Assembly: GCF_018070325.1 (NCBI RefSeq)
Contig: NZ_JAGPXY010000019.1
Span: forward strand, 33,222-97,221
Source of the DNA: Micromonospora sp. H61
GTDB taxonomy: Bacteria > Actinomycetota > Actinomycetes > Mycobacteriales > Micromonosporaceae
Direction: 5' to 3'
Length of the DNA stretch: 64,000 bases
The translations under genes and the position numbers were made by a program. Shown piece after piece: positions 25,932 through 34,205 of the stretch (within the stretch, counting starts at the first letter, position 1; every line of letters begins with the position of its first letter). A model generated the notes under the pieces. It had not been told where the DNA came from and ran no database searches. It saw only the letters and a list, made by a program, of their open reading frames with translations.

Positions 25932-27314
25932 ATGGAGAAGACTGTGTACAACTCTTTCCCCCTGCACCCCGAATGCCCCGACGTGCGACGGCTGGCCGAC
26001 AACCCGGCCGAGGCGTTGCTGCGCGCCGAGGCGGACATCGTCGCCGCCGAGAACGCCGCCGAGTTCGACAGGTACCGCACCCTGGAGGACCTGGAGGAGG
26101 CCCAGCAGGACGGTCGCGGCGTGACCCGGCGGACCTTCGTCGCCGGTGCCGCGGCCACCGCCACCGCGCTGGCCACCGCCCAGTTCGTCACCACCTCGGC
26201 GTCGTTCGCGGCGACCAAGACCGGCACCCTGATCCACGTCTTCCTCTACGGCGGGTTGGACGGCCTGAGCCTGATCGCGCCGGACAACGACGCGGTGCTC
26301 AACAAGGCCCGGCCCGACCTGCTGCTCGGCAACGACTCGCTGTCCCTGGGCCGCGGCTTCAAGCTGACCAGCGCGTTCAAGCCGCTGGAGAAGTGGCTCA
26401 CGGCCGGCCAGCTGGGCTTCATCCCGGCGGTCTCCGACGAGCGGCTGTCCCGCAGCCACTTCCAGGCCGCCGACGCCTGCAACCTGGGTGGGCTGCCCAA
26501 CGAGACCGGCGGCCGGGGTTGGCTCGACGGTCTGGTCGACAACCTGGGCAAGGGCACCGCGTTCCGCAGCGTCGGCATCGGCAGCACCCTGCCCCGCTCG
26601 CTGGTCGGCAACAACGGCGCGCTCTCGCTGAACAACGTCGGCTCCCTGCGGCTCAACGGTGACGAGCGGTTCCGGGCCGCCACGGAGAAGGCCATCAAGG
26701 GCCTCTTCACCGGGATCAACCACCCGGTCGAGGAAGCCGTGCAGGAGGGCATGGGCGCGCTGGCCACCGCCCAGAAGCTCGCCGCCAAGCCGTACCAGCC
26801 CGCCGAGGGCGTCAAGTACGAGGGCGTCGGCAACGCGTTCCAGCAACTCGCCCAGCTGATCAAGGGTGGCGCCAACGTCCGGGTCGCCACCGTCGGCATG
26901 GGTGGCTACGACACCCACGAGAACCAGGGCACCCGCGAGGGCGGCCAGCTGTACCGCCGGCTGAACGAGCTGGCCAGCGCGATGGCCGCCTTCTTCACCG
27001 ACCTCGGCCCGAAGGCCGCCGACGTGACGATCATGGTGTCCAGCGAGTTCGGCCGTCGGGTCGGCTCCAACAACAACGGCACCGACCACGGGCACGGCGG
27101 CGTGGTCACCCTGCTGTCCGGCAAGAAGCTGGCCGGTTCGCTGCTGGGCACCTGGAACGGTCTGGACAAGCTGGACTCCGGTGACGTGCCGGAGTACAAC
27201 AACATGTTCAACGTCTACGGCGCTGTGGCGCAGGGCCGGTTCGGGCTCACCAACGCGGAGGTCGACAAGGTCTTCCCCCGCCAGAAGTACGCCCCGATGA
27301 AGCTGTACGCGTGA
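25932..27314 (+). CDS. DUF1501 family protein with Tat signal
   Basis: A 460-aa protein related to the alkaline phosphatase-like/sulfatase fold. The Tat signal VTRRTFVAGAAATATALATA is unusually far in, at about residues 64-83, after a charged helical leader. The mature part includes HVFLYGGLDGLSLIAP, SRSHFQAAD and VMVSSEFGRR-like SSEFGRRVGSNNNGTDHGHG, the metal-site regions of the family. It overlaps the following reductase gene by GTGA. Conserved partner of DUF1800; the substrate is unknown. Confidence 0.9.
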   Translation: MEKTVYNSFPLHPECPDVRRLADNPAEALLRAEADIVAAENAAEFDRYRTLEDLEEAQQDGRGVTRRTFVAGAAATATALATAQFVTTSASFAATKTGTLIHVFLYGGLDGLSLIAPDNDAVLNKARPDLLLGNDSLSLGRGFKLTSAFKPLEKWLTAGQLGFIPAVSDERLSRSHFQAADACNLGGLPNETGGRGWLDGLVDNLGKGTAFRSVGIGSTLPRSLVGNNGALSLNNVGSLRLNGDERFRAATEKAIKGLFTGINHPVEEAVQEGMGALATAQKLAAKPYQPAEGVKYEGVGNAFQQLAQLIKGGANVRVATVGMGGYDTHENQGTREGGQLYRRLNELASAMAAFFTDLGPKAADVTIMVSSEFGRRVGSNNNGTDHGHGGVVTLLSGKKLAGSLLGTWNGLDKLDSGDVPEYNNMFNVYGAVAQGRFGLTNAEVDKVFPRQKYAPMKLYA

Positions 27315-28729
27315 CGCATTCGCACACCCACGCCGCCGGCCGTCGTACCGGGACCTCGTCCCTGCACGGCGGCCGGTCGGCTGCGCCCGTACCCCCGCAG
27401 ATCCCGGACCGGCGCGGGCCCGGCGGCCGCCGGCTGCTCGGCGTGCTGCTCCTGGTCGGCCTGCTCGCCAGCGTGCTGCCCTGGTGGCTGGGCACCCCGG
27501 CCGGATCGCTGCGGACCACCGCGGCCACCGTCACCTCGGCCGGCCGGATCACCGGCCTGGTCGCCGGCTACCTGCTGCTGGTGCAGGTGCTGATGATGAG
27601 CCGACTGCCGGTGCTGGAACGGTGGATCGGCGGCGAGCACATGGCCCGCTGGCACCGGGACATCGGCGCCACCCTGCTGGTCAGCGTGCTGGCGCACATG
27701 TCGCTGATCCTGGTCGGCTACGCCGACCTGCGTAACCAGTCGGTCCTCGCCGAGGTCGGCACGTTGCTCGGCGACTACGAGGACATGGTCTCGGCGTTCG
27801 TCGCCACCGGCATCATGATGCTTGTCGGCTTCAGCAGCATCCGGGCGATCCGGCGGGCGTTGCCCTACGAGCTGTGGCACCTGCTGCACCTGTCCAGCTA
27901 CCTGATCCTGCTGCTCGGCTTCGGCCACCAGTTCGCCCACGGCGCGCAGCTCTACCGGCCCGGCCCGGTGCGCACCGGCTGGATCGCGCTCTACCTGCTG
28001 GTGGTCGCCGCCCTGCTCTGGGGCCGCGTCATCGCGCCGCTGGCGTTCAACCTGCGCTACAAGCTGCGGGTCGCCGACGTGGTCGCCGAGAGCCCCGACA
28101 CCATCTCCATCTACCTCACCGGGGAGCGGCTCGGCAGGCTGGCGATGCTCGGCGGTCAACACTTCCGCTGGCGGTTCCTCACCCGGGGCTGCTGGTGGCA
28201 GTCGCACCCGTTCTCCGTCTCCGCCGCCGCCAACGGCCGCTGGCTGCGGGTCACCGTCAAGGTGGTCGGCACCCACACCGCCGACCTGCGCGACCTGGAA
28301 CCGGGCACCCGCGTCTGGGCCGAAGGCCCGTCGGGCACCTTCACCTCCGCGCACCGGCTCCGGGAGCGGGCGCTGCTGATCGCCGGTGGCAGCGGCATCA
28401 CGCCGATCCGGGCCATGCTGGAGGAGTTGCCGCCGGGCGCCGCGCTGATCTACCGGGCCCGCACCCCTGCCGACGTGCTGCTCAGCCGCGAGTTGGACTG
28501 GCTGGCCCAGGAACGCGACACCTCCGTCTGGTACGTCATCGGCTCCCGCGACGACCCCGGCCCCCGCCAGTTGATGAGCCCGGACGGGCTGCGGCAACTG
28601 GTGCCCGACGTGGCCCGGCGCGACGTCTACCTGTGCGGGCCGCCCGGTCTGGTGGAACAGTCGGTGCGGGCGCTGCGGCGGGCCGGCGTGCCCCGACGGC
28701 AGATCCACCTGGCCACGTTCGAGCTGTAG
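27311..28729 (+). CDS. Ferric-reductase-like transmembrane flavoprotein
   Basis: A 472-aa membrane oxidoreductase. The N-terminal half has about six hydrophobic helices with haem-ligand-type histidines in ARWHRDIGATLLVSVLAHMS and ELWHLLHLSSY plus GFGHQFAHG. The C-terminal half is a ferredoxin-NADP reductase module: FAD motif HPFSVSAA, pyridine nucleotide motif GGSGITPIRAML, and CGPPGLVEQSVR. It should carry electrons from cytoplasmic NAD(P)H through FAD and haem to the outer face. The GTG start overlaps the DUF1501 stop. The FMN-binding protein 14 nt downstream is the likely electron acceptor. Confidence 0.9.
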   Translation: MTHSHTHAAGRRTGTSSLHGGRSAAPVPPQIPDRRGPGGRRLLGVLLLVGLLASVLPWWLGTPAGSLRTTAATVTSAGRITGLVAGYLLLVQVLMMSRLPVLERWIGGEHMARWHRDIGATLLVSVLAHMSLILVGYADLRNQSVLAEVGTLLGDYEDMVSAFVATGIMMLVGFSSIRAIRRALPYELWHLLHLSSYLILLLGFGHQFAHGAQLYRPGPVRTGWIALYLLVVAALLWGRVIAPLAFNLRYKLRVADVVAESPDTISIYLTGERLGRLAMLGGQHFRWRFLTRGCWWQSHPFSVSAAANGRWLRVTVKVVGTHTADLRDLEPGTRVWAEGPSGTFTSAHRLRERALLIAGGSGITPIRAMLEELPPGAALIYRARTPADVLLSRELDWLAQERDTSVWYVIGSRDDPGPRQLMSPDGLRQLVPDVARRDVYLCGPPGLVEQSVRALRRAGVPRRQIHLATFEL

Positions 28730-28743
28730 GAAGGGCATCCCCC

Positions 28744-29346
28744 ATGCGTCGCGCACTCCTCGCGATCACCGGCCTGGCCGCCAGCACCACCGCGCTCGTG
28801 GTGTTCAAGGGCTCGCCCGGCACCAGCCAGGTCGCCCAGAACCTGCCGACCGCCCAGCCGGTCAACCCCTCCGGGGCGGGCACCGACCCCGGCGCCGCCG
28901 CGGGCGCGCCGGGCACCGACCCGGCCGCCGGCACGCCGACGTCATCGGGAAGCGCCAAGCCGTCGACGTCGCCCAAGCCCGGCAAGACCACCGCGCGCCC
29001 GTCGGGCACCAAGACGACGAAGGCCCCCAGCGCTCCGCGGACCACCACCAAGGCGCCCCAGTCGACCACCCGCCGGGTCACCGGCAACGGCTTCGAGAAC
29101 GAGTACGGGTACGTGCAGGTGCAGATCGTGGTCTCGGGTAACCGGATCGTCGAGGCCGTCGCGCTGTCGCTGCCCAGCGGGGGTGAATCCGACATCCACA
29201 GCGGCGACGTCCGCAACCGTTACGACGGCAGGGGCGGCGAGGTGGTGCAGAAGCAGAACGCGAACCTCAACACCGTCTCCGGTGCCTCCGAGACCAGCAA
29301 CTCCTACAAGCAGTCGCTGAGGTCCGCCATCGAGAAGGCCTTCTGA
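28744..29346 (+). CDS. Exported FMN-binding domain protein
   Basis: A 200-aa protein with an N-terminal signal or anchor (MRRALLAITGLAASTTALVV), a Pro/Thr/Ser-rich linker from about 30 to 112, and a C-terminal FMN_bind domain. The flavinylation motif [ST]GA[ST]xT appears as SGASET, residues 179-184, so T184 is the predicted attachment site for FMN. Known members receive FMN covalently from ApbE, whose gene starts 1 nt after this stop codon. Together with the upstream reductase this implies a one-electron shuttle outside the membrane. The ATG at 28744 follows GAAGGG. Confidence 0.9.
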   Translation: MRRALLAITGLAASTTALVVFKGSPGTSQVAQNLPTAQPVNPSGAGTDPGAAAGAPGTDPAAGTPTSSGSAKPSTSPKPGKTTARPSGTKTTKAPSAPRTTTKAPQSTTRRVTGNGFENEYGYVQVQIVVSGNRIVEAVALSLPSGGESDIHSGDVRNRYDGRGGEVVQKQNANLNTVSGASETSNSYKQSLRSAIEKAF

Positions 29347-29347
29347 C

Positions 29348-30118
29348 GTGCGGGCCACGCTGACCCGACCCGGGCTGTGCCGGGTCGAACAGATCATGGG
29401 TACGGCGATCACACTGGACCTCGCCGACGATCTGCCGCCGGCGACAGTGCGCGAGCTGGCGGACGAGGTCTTCGCCTGGATGCACGAGGTGGACACGCGG
29501 TTCAGCACCTACCAGCCGGACAGCGAGGTGTGCCGCTTCGACCGGGGTGAGGTGCTGCTCTCCGAGGCGTCAGCGGACCTGCGGTACGTGCTGGAGACCT
29601 GCGCCGACCTGTGGGGCGCCACCGACGGGTTCTTCGACGCGTACGCCACCGGTCGGCTCGACCCGTCCGGCTACGTCAAGGGCTGGGCCGCTCAGGTCGC
29701 CTCGGACCGCCTCGTCGCCGCCGGTGCCGTCAACCACTGCGTGAACGCCGGCGGCGACGTACGGGTGCGGGGCCTGTCGCCGTCGGGGGAGCCGTGGCGC
29801 ATCGGCATCCGGCACCCGTGGGACGCGATGGCGGCCTGTCTGGTGCTCAGCGGGACCGACCTGGCCGTTGCCACGTCCGGCGTGTACGAGCGGGGCCGGC
29901 ACGTGCTGGACCCGCGCCGGGGCGCACCGGCCAGTGGGCTGCGCTCGGTGACTGTGGTCGGCACGGACCTCGGGTTGGCCGACGCGTACGCCACCGCAGC
30001 CCTCGCCATGGGCACCCCCGGCCTCAACTGGCTGGCCCGCCTGGACGACCACACCCACGCGGCGATAACCGACAACGCCCGCCAGTACCACTCGACCGCC
30101 CTCCCCCTGACCAACTAG
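29348..30118 (+). CDS. ApbE-type FAD:protein FMN transferase
   Basis: A 256-aa enzyme that moves FMN from FAD onto a Thr of target proteins on the outer face of the membrane. Family landmarks are VDTRFSTYQPDSEV, SGYVKGWAAQVA, NAGGDVRVRG, RHVLDPRRGAPASG and LADAYATAALAMG. It is shorter than enterobacterial ApbE (about 350 aa) and lacks an obvious signal peptide or lipobox. Either the GTG at 29348 misses an N-terminal segment or, as seen in other actinobacteria, the enzyme is exported or acts otherwise. Its presumed substrate is the FMN-binding protein encoded just upstream. Confidence 0.9.
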   Translation: MRATLTRPGLCRVEQIMGTAITLDLADDLPPATVRELADEVFAWMHEVDTRFSTYQPDSEVCRFDRGEVLLSEASADLRYVLETCADLWGATDGFFDAYATGRLDPSGYVKGWAAQVASDRLVAAGAVNHCVNAGGDVRVRGLSPSGEPWRIGIRHPWDAMAACLVLSGTDLAVATSGVYERGRHVLDPRRGAPASGLRSVTVVGTDLGLADAYATAALAMGTPGLNWLARLDDHTHAAITDNARQYHSTALPLTN

Positions 30119-30143
30119 GGCCTTGCGCGCCCCTCCGCTCCCC

Positions 30144-30215
30144 GCGATCTTGCACTTTCTGTTGCGCTTTTGTCCCGTTCCGTGGAGATTGTCGGGACAG
30201 AAAGTGCAAGATCGC
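30144..30215. repeat. Long intergenic inverted repeat, GATCTTGCA type
   Basis: Perfect 19-bp arms: GCGATCTTGCACTTTCTGT (30144-30162) and complement (30197-30215). Inside, TGTCCCG (30171-30177) can pair with CGGGACA (30193-30199). It begins 25 nt after the apbE stop, in a convergent junction, and probably terminates transcription in both directions. Confidence 0.8.
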
Positions 30216-30244
30216 CGGGGGTTGGGTGTGGGCGCGGCGACCGG

Positions 30245-30406
30245 CTAGCGGATGGGGCGGTGGGTGCCGGCTGGGCGGGAGCCGGTGGGGCGTGGACGGC
30301 CGGGGCGGGACCCGGACGGACGGGTGCCGGCCCAGCGGCGCCCCGGGTGGCTGCGCCGGGGCGGCTCGGTGCCGCCGGGGTGAGGCGCTCTGTCGTTTGT
30401 GGACAT
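30245..30406 (-). CDS. Small Arg/Pro-rich hypothetical protein
   Basis: A 53-aa frame starting MSTNDRAPHPGG with GGGGGA 5 nt upstream of the ATG. The rest is Arg, Pro, Gly, Ser and Thr in motifs such as GSRPGRPRPTGSRP and GTHRPIR, with no hydrophobic core, so it would be disordered and strongly basic. No family was recognised. It fills most of an otherwise empty 296-nt gap between the inverted repeat and the primase-like gene. Low-complexity frames arise easily in GC-rich DNA, so it may not be real. Confidence 0.4.
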   Translation of the reverse strand: MSTNDRAPHPGGTEPPRRSHPGRRWAGTRPSGSRPGRPRPTGSRPAGTHRPIR

Positions 30407-30511
30407 CGTTCCCCCGTTCGTGGCGCGCGTTCGCACCGTCCCCCTGTCAACGAGGACCGACGCCTCGGCGACGCTGTCGGGCACCGGATCGAATCGTCGA
30501 CAGGGCCGGTT

Positions 30512-31228
30512 TCACATGCCTCGTCGGGGCAGCGGCAGGTGACCGGGGAGCAGGTCGGGGGCGAGCGTCACCCCGGCGGCGCGCAGCGCCCCGATCAACG
30601 TGTTCTGCACGAGGTACGAATCCGGAAGCTGCCAGCGCGCCTGCTCCGGGGCGACAGCCCAACGGACGGTGCCCTCCGGCAGCCGGGTGGGCGGCGCGGG
30701 GATCCACGAGCCCGGCCCGTGCCGGACCACGTGGAAGCAGTGCTCCAACTCCGGCCGGAGCGGGTCGCCGGGGCGGACCAGGAACATCCACCGCCCGGTG
30801 GGCGTGACCAGCACCGGTCCGCGTACGCCGGTGCCGGCCGGGTGGATCTGGACCGCGTCGAGCACGTGTCGGCCGAGGTGGGCTGGCACCTCCAGCACGT
30901 CGAAGGCCCGGCCGGTGGGCAGCAGCACCCCGTGTGGTCGGCTCCGCCACCAGGTCGCCACCCGGGCCGGGTCGGCGCTGGCGGCCAGCTCCCAGTTTTC
31001 CAGGGCGGGGTGGCAGCCCACTGTGGGACAGCCGGCCCGGCCGCAGACGAAGCGGCTGCGGGCCAGACAGGCGCCCGGGGTGACCTCCCAGCCGTGTACC
31101 GCGTACCGGATGGCGACCCGGCGCAGCCGGACCCGTTCCAGCGGCGACAGTTCGGCAACGCGCGGTACGACATTCCCCCACATGTGTGCCAACTCCTCTC
31201 GTCGGGCCCGGCGTTCGCCAGGTCGCAT
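30512..31228 (-). CDS. Bifunctional primase/polymerase-like protein
   Basis: A 238-aa protein resembling the small actinomycete proteins annotated as bifunctional DNA primase/polymerase (prim-pol fold). Visible parts are a Cys cluster FVCGRAGCPTVGCHPALENW, the core GVLLPTGRAFDVLEVP, and TPTGRWMFLVRPGDPL. No complete acidic metal triad can be assigned, so catalytic activity is doubtful and a regulatory or nucleotide-binding role is equally possible. The ATG at 31228 (MRPGERRARREE) was chosen because upstream in-frame sequence lies in the divergent promoter. It is divergent from an XRE-TPR regulator. Confidence 0.7.
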   Translation of the reverse strand: MRPGERRARREELAHMWGNVVPRVAELSPLERVRLRRVAIRYAVHGWEVTPGACLARSRFVCGRAGCPTVGCHPALENWELAASADPARVATWWRSRPHGVLLPTGRAFDVLEVPAHLGRHVLDAVQIHPAGTGVRGPVLVTPTGRWMFLVRPGDPLRPELEHCFHVVRHGPGSWIPAPPTRLPEGTVRWAVAPEQARWQLPDSYLVQNTLIGALRAAGVTLAPDLLPGHLPLPRRGM

Positions 31229-31280
31229 GTCGAGCACCGTCACTGCCGTAACCCACGATCGTTGAGGTTGACGAACGGCT

Positions 31281-31295
31281 CGTGCAACTTGCACG
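31281..31295. promoter_or_regulatory. Palindrome CGTGCAA-C-TTGCACG in the divergent promoter
   Basis: Perfect 7+1+7 palindrome 53 bp upstream of the primase-like start codon, between the divergent genes. It is probably a binding site of the adjacent XRE regulator or another dimeric repressor. Confidence 0.55.
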
Positions 31296-31313
31296 AAAAG
31301 TACGAGGACTAGC

Positions 31314-31330
31314 TGTACGGCTGACGTACA
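31314..31330. promoter_or_regulatory. Palindrome TGTACG-N5-CGTACA in the divergent promoter
   Basis: Perfect 6+5+6 palindrome centred 34 bp from the previous palindrome, on the XRE side of the gap. The different sequence suggests either a second regulator or a promoter element. Confidence 0.5.
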
Positions 31331-31431
31331 TCCTGTGCGACCAGCGAAAACCTGAAGATGAACGGCAGTCGCCGCACCCGCGGACATCGCCCCGACTCGA
31401 TTGGTCGTCGGTGGCAGGGGAGGATGGGGAG

Positions 31432-32661
31432 ATGGACGAGCTACCCATAGGACGGCGAGTGGCCTACTGGCGGGGGCGACGCAAGATGTCGCAGCAGGTC
31501 TTCGCGGACCGGCTGGGCAAGTCCAAGAGCTGGGTGGACAAGGTCGAACGCGGCGTCCGCCGATTGGACAAGTTCTCCGTCCTCTACGAGATCGCCGACA
31601 TCCTCCAGATGGACGTGCAGCTGCTGATGGGCAAGGACCCGGAGCGGCGCGCCGACGCCCTCAACTGCATCGACCAGGTCGAGGTGCAGGAGATCCGGGC
31701 GGCGCTTGAGCGCTACGACTCGATGAGCGCGTACTTCGACGCGGCGCCGTACCCGCCGCCGATGGACGACATGCGCAAGGCCGTCAACCACGCCTGGCTC
31801 ACCTACCAGTACGGCCGCTACGGGATGCTCACCCGGGCGTTGCCGAAGCTGCTGCGCGACGCCCAGGCGGGCGACGCCGCCTACGGCGGTGAGCAGGCCG
31901 CCGAGGCGGCCCACCTGCTCGGCCAGGTCTACCAGATCGCCTCCTCGGTGCTGCGCAAGCTCGGCGAGTGCGAGCTCGCCTGGTTGGCCGCCGACCGGTC
32001 GATGGCGGTGGCCCAGCGGGCCGACGACCCGCTGCTCGCCGGGATCGCGACCACCCGGGTGTGCAACGCCCTGGTCGCGATGGGCCGGGCCCGCCCCGCG
32101 CTGGAGCTGAACGTCCAGATCGCCAACCGGCTGGCGCCGGGTGGCAGCAACGAGGTCTCCCCGGCCCGCCTCTCCGTCTACGGGATGCTGCTGCTCCAGG
32201 GCGCGATGGCCGCGTCCCGCATCGGTGACTCGGCCAGCGTCGACGACCTGATCAACTGCGCGCAGGAGGCCGCCACCCTGCTCGGCGGCGACCACAACCA
32301 CTACTGGACGTCGTTCGGCCCGACAAACGTCGAACTGCACCGGGCCGCCGCCGCTGTGGAGCTGGGTGACGGGGGGCGGGCCGTCGAGGTGCACCAGCTG
32401 CGCATCGCGGAGCCCGCTTTCAACGCGCTGCTGCCCGAGCGCCGCGCCCACCACCTGCTCGACATCGCTCGCGGGTACGCCCAGATAGGTGACGTGGCGA
32501 ACGCCGGCGAGATGCTGCTGCTCGGTGATCGGCTCGCCCCGTCGGAGATCCGCTGCCGGCCGATCGCGCACGAGGTGATGTCCGACATCCTCCGTCGCAC
32601 ACGTGGTGCGCCGCCTTCTCCGGTAGCGGAGTTGGCTGAGCACATGGGAGTAGGGGTATGA
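31432..32661 (+). CDS. XRE-family regulator with TPR-like helical domain
   Basis: A 409-aa protein. The N-terminal helix-turn-helix reads GRRVAYWRGRRKMSQQVFAD followed by LGKSKSWVDKVERGVRRLDK. From about residue 90 to the end it is helical with Ala/Leu-rich TPR-like repeats (for example ELAWLAADRSMAVAQRADDP and ALVAMGRARPALELN). This matches the large actinomycete group of XRE-TPR proteins, some of which sense small signals. The ATG at 31432 follows GGGGAG. The HFCD flavoprotein starts 16 nt after the stop, so the two form an operon. Confidence 0.88.
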   Translation: MDELPIGRRVAYWRGRRKMSQQVFADRLGKSKSWVDKVERGVRRLDKFSVLYEIADILQMDVQLLMGKDPERRADALNCIDQVEVQEIRAALERYDSMSAYFDAAPYPPPMDDMRKAVNHAWLTYQYGRYGMLTRALPKLLRDAQAGDAAYGGEQAAEAAHLLGQVYQIASSVLRKLGECELAWLAADRSMAVAQRADDPLLAGIATTRVCNALVAMGRARPALELNVQIANRLAPGGSNEVSPARLSVYGMLLLQGAMAASRIGDSASVDDLINCAQEAATLLGGDHNHYWTSFGPTNVELHRAAAAVELGDGGRAVEVHQLRIAEPAFNALLPERRAHHLLDIARGYAQIGDVANAGEMLLLGDRLAPSEIRCRPIAHEVMSDILRRTRGAPPSPVAELAEHMGVGV

Positions 32662-32677
32662 GCGCGGAGCCGGTCTG

Positions 32678-33250
32678 ATGGCCGGTGCAGCGCGCAACAG
32701 CGGGCACCGCGAGGTGCTCTACGTCATCGCCTGCGGTTCGCCGCTGGCCCGGCACGTCGGTCGGCTGGTCGACCTCGCCCAACAGGACGGTTGGGACGTC
32801 TGCGTGGTCACCACGCCGGACGGCGCGAAGTTCGTCGACCAGTCGGCCCTGATTCGGCAGACCGGCCATCCGGTGCGGACGCACTACAAGAACCCCGGTG
32901 ACCCGGACGTGCTGCCGCCCGCCGACGCCATGATCGTCTGCCCGGCCACAGTCAACACTGTCAACAAGTGGGCGGCCGGGATCACCGACACGCTGGCGCT
33001 CGGGCTGTTGGTCGAGGCGCAGGGCAAGGGCGTCCCCATCGTGGCGGTGCCGTACACCAACGCGGCGATGGCCTGCCACCCGGCGTTTCGTGCCGGGGTG
33101 GCCCGGTTGGCCGAGTGGGGTGTCACTGTGCTCTTCGGCGACGATGTGATCGCTCTGCATCCGCCCGGAACGGGGGAACAGCACCTGCACGCCTTCCCCT
33201 GGGCGATGCCGCTGGCCGCATTGCAGACCATCTCCTGGAGCGCCGCCTAA
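32678..33250 (+). CDS. HFCD-type flavoprotein
   Basis: A 190-aa protein of the homo-oligomeric flavin-containing Cys decarboxylase/flavoprotein superfamily, related to Dfp/CoaC, EpiD and UbiX. The FMN-binding N-terminus is LYVIACGSPLARHVGRLVDL; the PADAMIVCPATVNTVNKWAAGITD segment (landmark only) contains the conserved Pro-Ala-Thr-x-N-T pattern; PYTNAAMACHPAF replaces the usual substrate clamp PAMN. It lies in an operon with the XRE-TPR regulator, not with coenzyme A genes, so a specialised role is likely, possibly modification of a small molecule or peptide. Confidence 0.82.
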   Translation: MAGAARNSGHREVLYVIACGSPLARHVGRLVDLAQQDGWDVCVVTTPDGAKFVDQSALIRQTGHPVRTHYKNPGDPDVLPPADAMIVCPATVNTVNKWAAGITDTLALGLLVEAQGKGVPIVAVPYTNAAMACHPAFRAGVARLAEWGVTVLFGDDVIALHPPGTGEQHLHAFPWAMPLAALQTISWSAA

Positions 33251-33318
33251 CGCGTCCGGCAGATCTTCCACCCGACGCGGCCGGGCCGGGTGTCACCGCC
33301 CGACGGCCCCGACGCCGG

Positions 33319-33324
33319 TAAGCT
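33319..33324 (+). promoter_or_regulatory. -10 box TAAGCT, leaderless arrangement
   Basis: TAAGCT ends 8 nt before the GTG at 33333 and there is no ribosome binding site. Confidence 0.45.
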
Positions 33325-33332
33325 GGCCCGCC

Positions 33333-34205
33333 GTGAGCACAAGCGGATCCGCCCCCACAGTCAGCGACGTGGTGGTCGCGCTGGAACGGCGCTTTCCGCC
33401 GGTCTGGGCGGAGGAGTGGGACCGGGTGGGCCTGGTGCTCGGTGAGCCGGCCGCCCCGGTCCGCCGGGTGCTCTGCGTGGTCGACGTGGTGCCCGAAACT
33501 GTCGACGAAGCCCTCGCCGCCGACGCGGACATGATCGTCGCGCATCACCCGCTGCTGCTGCGCGGGGTGTCGTCGGTCGCCGCGACGACCTTCAAGGGGC
33601 GGATCATCCACCAGTTGATCCGGGCCGGGGTGGCGCTCTACGCGGCGCACACCAACGCCGACGTGGCCTCGCCGGGCGTCTCCGACGCCCTCGCCGCCCG
33701 CTTCGGGCTCACCGGTCTGCGCCCACTTCAACGACCCGCGCCCGGCTCGCCCGCCCACGGCGACGACCGGGGCTTCGGCCGGATCGGCGAACTGCCCCAG
33801 CCGATGACCCTCGCCGAGCTGACCCGGCACGCGGCAGCGGTGCTCCCCGTCACGTCCTGGGGAGTTCGCGCGGCGGGGGATCCCGGGCGTATGGTTCGTA
33901 CCCTCGCCGTCAGCGGCGGGTCGGGGGACAGCTTCCTCGGCGCCGCGACCGCCGCCGGGGTGGACGCGTTCCTCACCGCCGACCTGCGGCACCACCCGGC
34001 CGGCGAGCACCTCGCCGCCGATGGTCCCGCCCTGATCGACGCCGCCCACTGGGCGACCGAACGACCGTGGCTGGACGACCTGGCCGCCTTCCTCCGGGAG
34101 GCGCTGGACGTCGAGACGCTGGTGTCCGACCTGGACACCGACCCGTGGACCGTGCACGCCGCCGCACCCGCTGTGGACGACAAGGAGCCCGACCGTGAAG
34201 GCTGA
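33333..34205 (+). CDS. Nif3-like dinuclear metal centre hexameric protein
   Basis: A 290-aa protein of the Nif3/YbgI (GTP cyclohydrolase I type 2-like) family. Metal-site motifs are MIVAHHPLLLRGVSSV, AAHTNADVASPG and, near the C-terminus, TADLRHHPAGEHLA with LIDAAHWATERPWL. The function is debated. The next gene overlaps its 3' end by 11 nt, and the order Nif3, zinc-ribbon protein, RNase H-phosphatase is conserved in actinobacteria, including Mycobacterium. Confidence 0.92.
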   Translation: MSTSGSAPTVSDVVVALERRFPPVWAEEWDRVGLVLGEPAAPVRRVLCVVDVVPETVDEALAADADMIVAHHPLLLRGVSSVAATTFKGRIIHQLIRAGVALYAAHTNADVASPGVSDALAARFGLTGLRPLQRPAPGSPAHGDDRGFGRIGELPQPMTLAELTRHAAAVLPVTSWGVRAAGDPGRMVRTLAVSGGSGDSFLGAATAAGVDAFLTADLRHHPAGEHLAADGPALIDAAHWATERPWLDDLAAFLREALDVETLVSDLDTDPWTVHAAAPAVDDKEPDREG

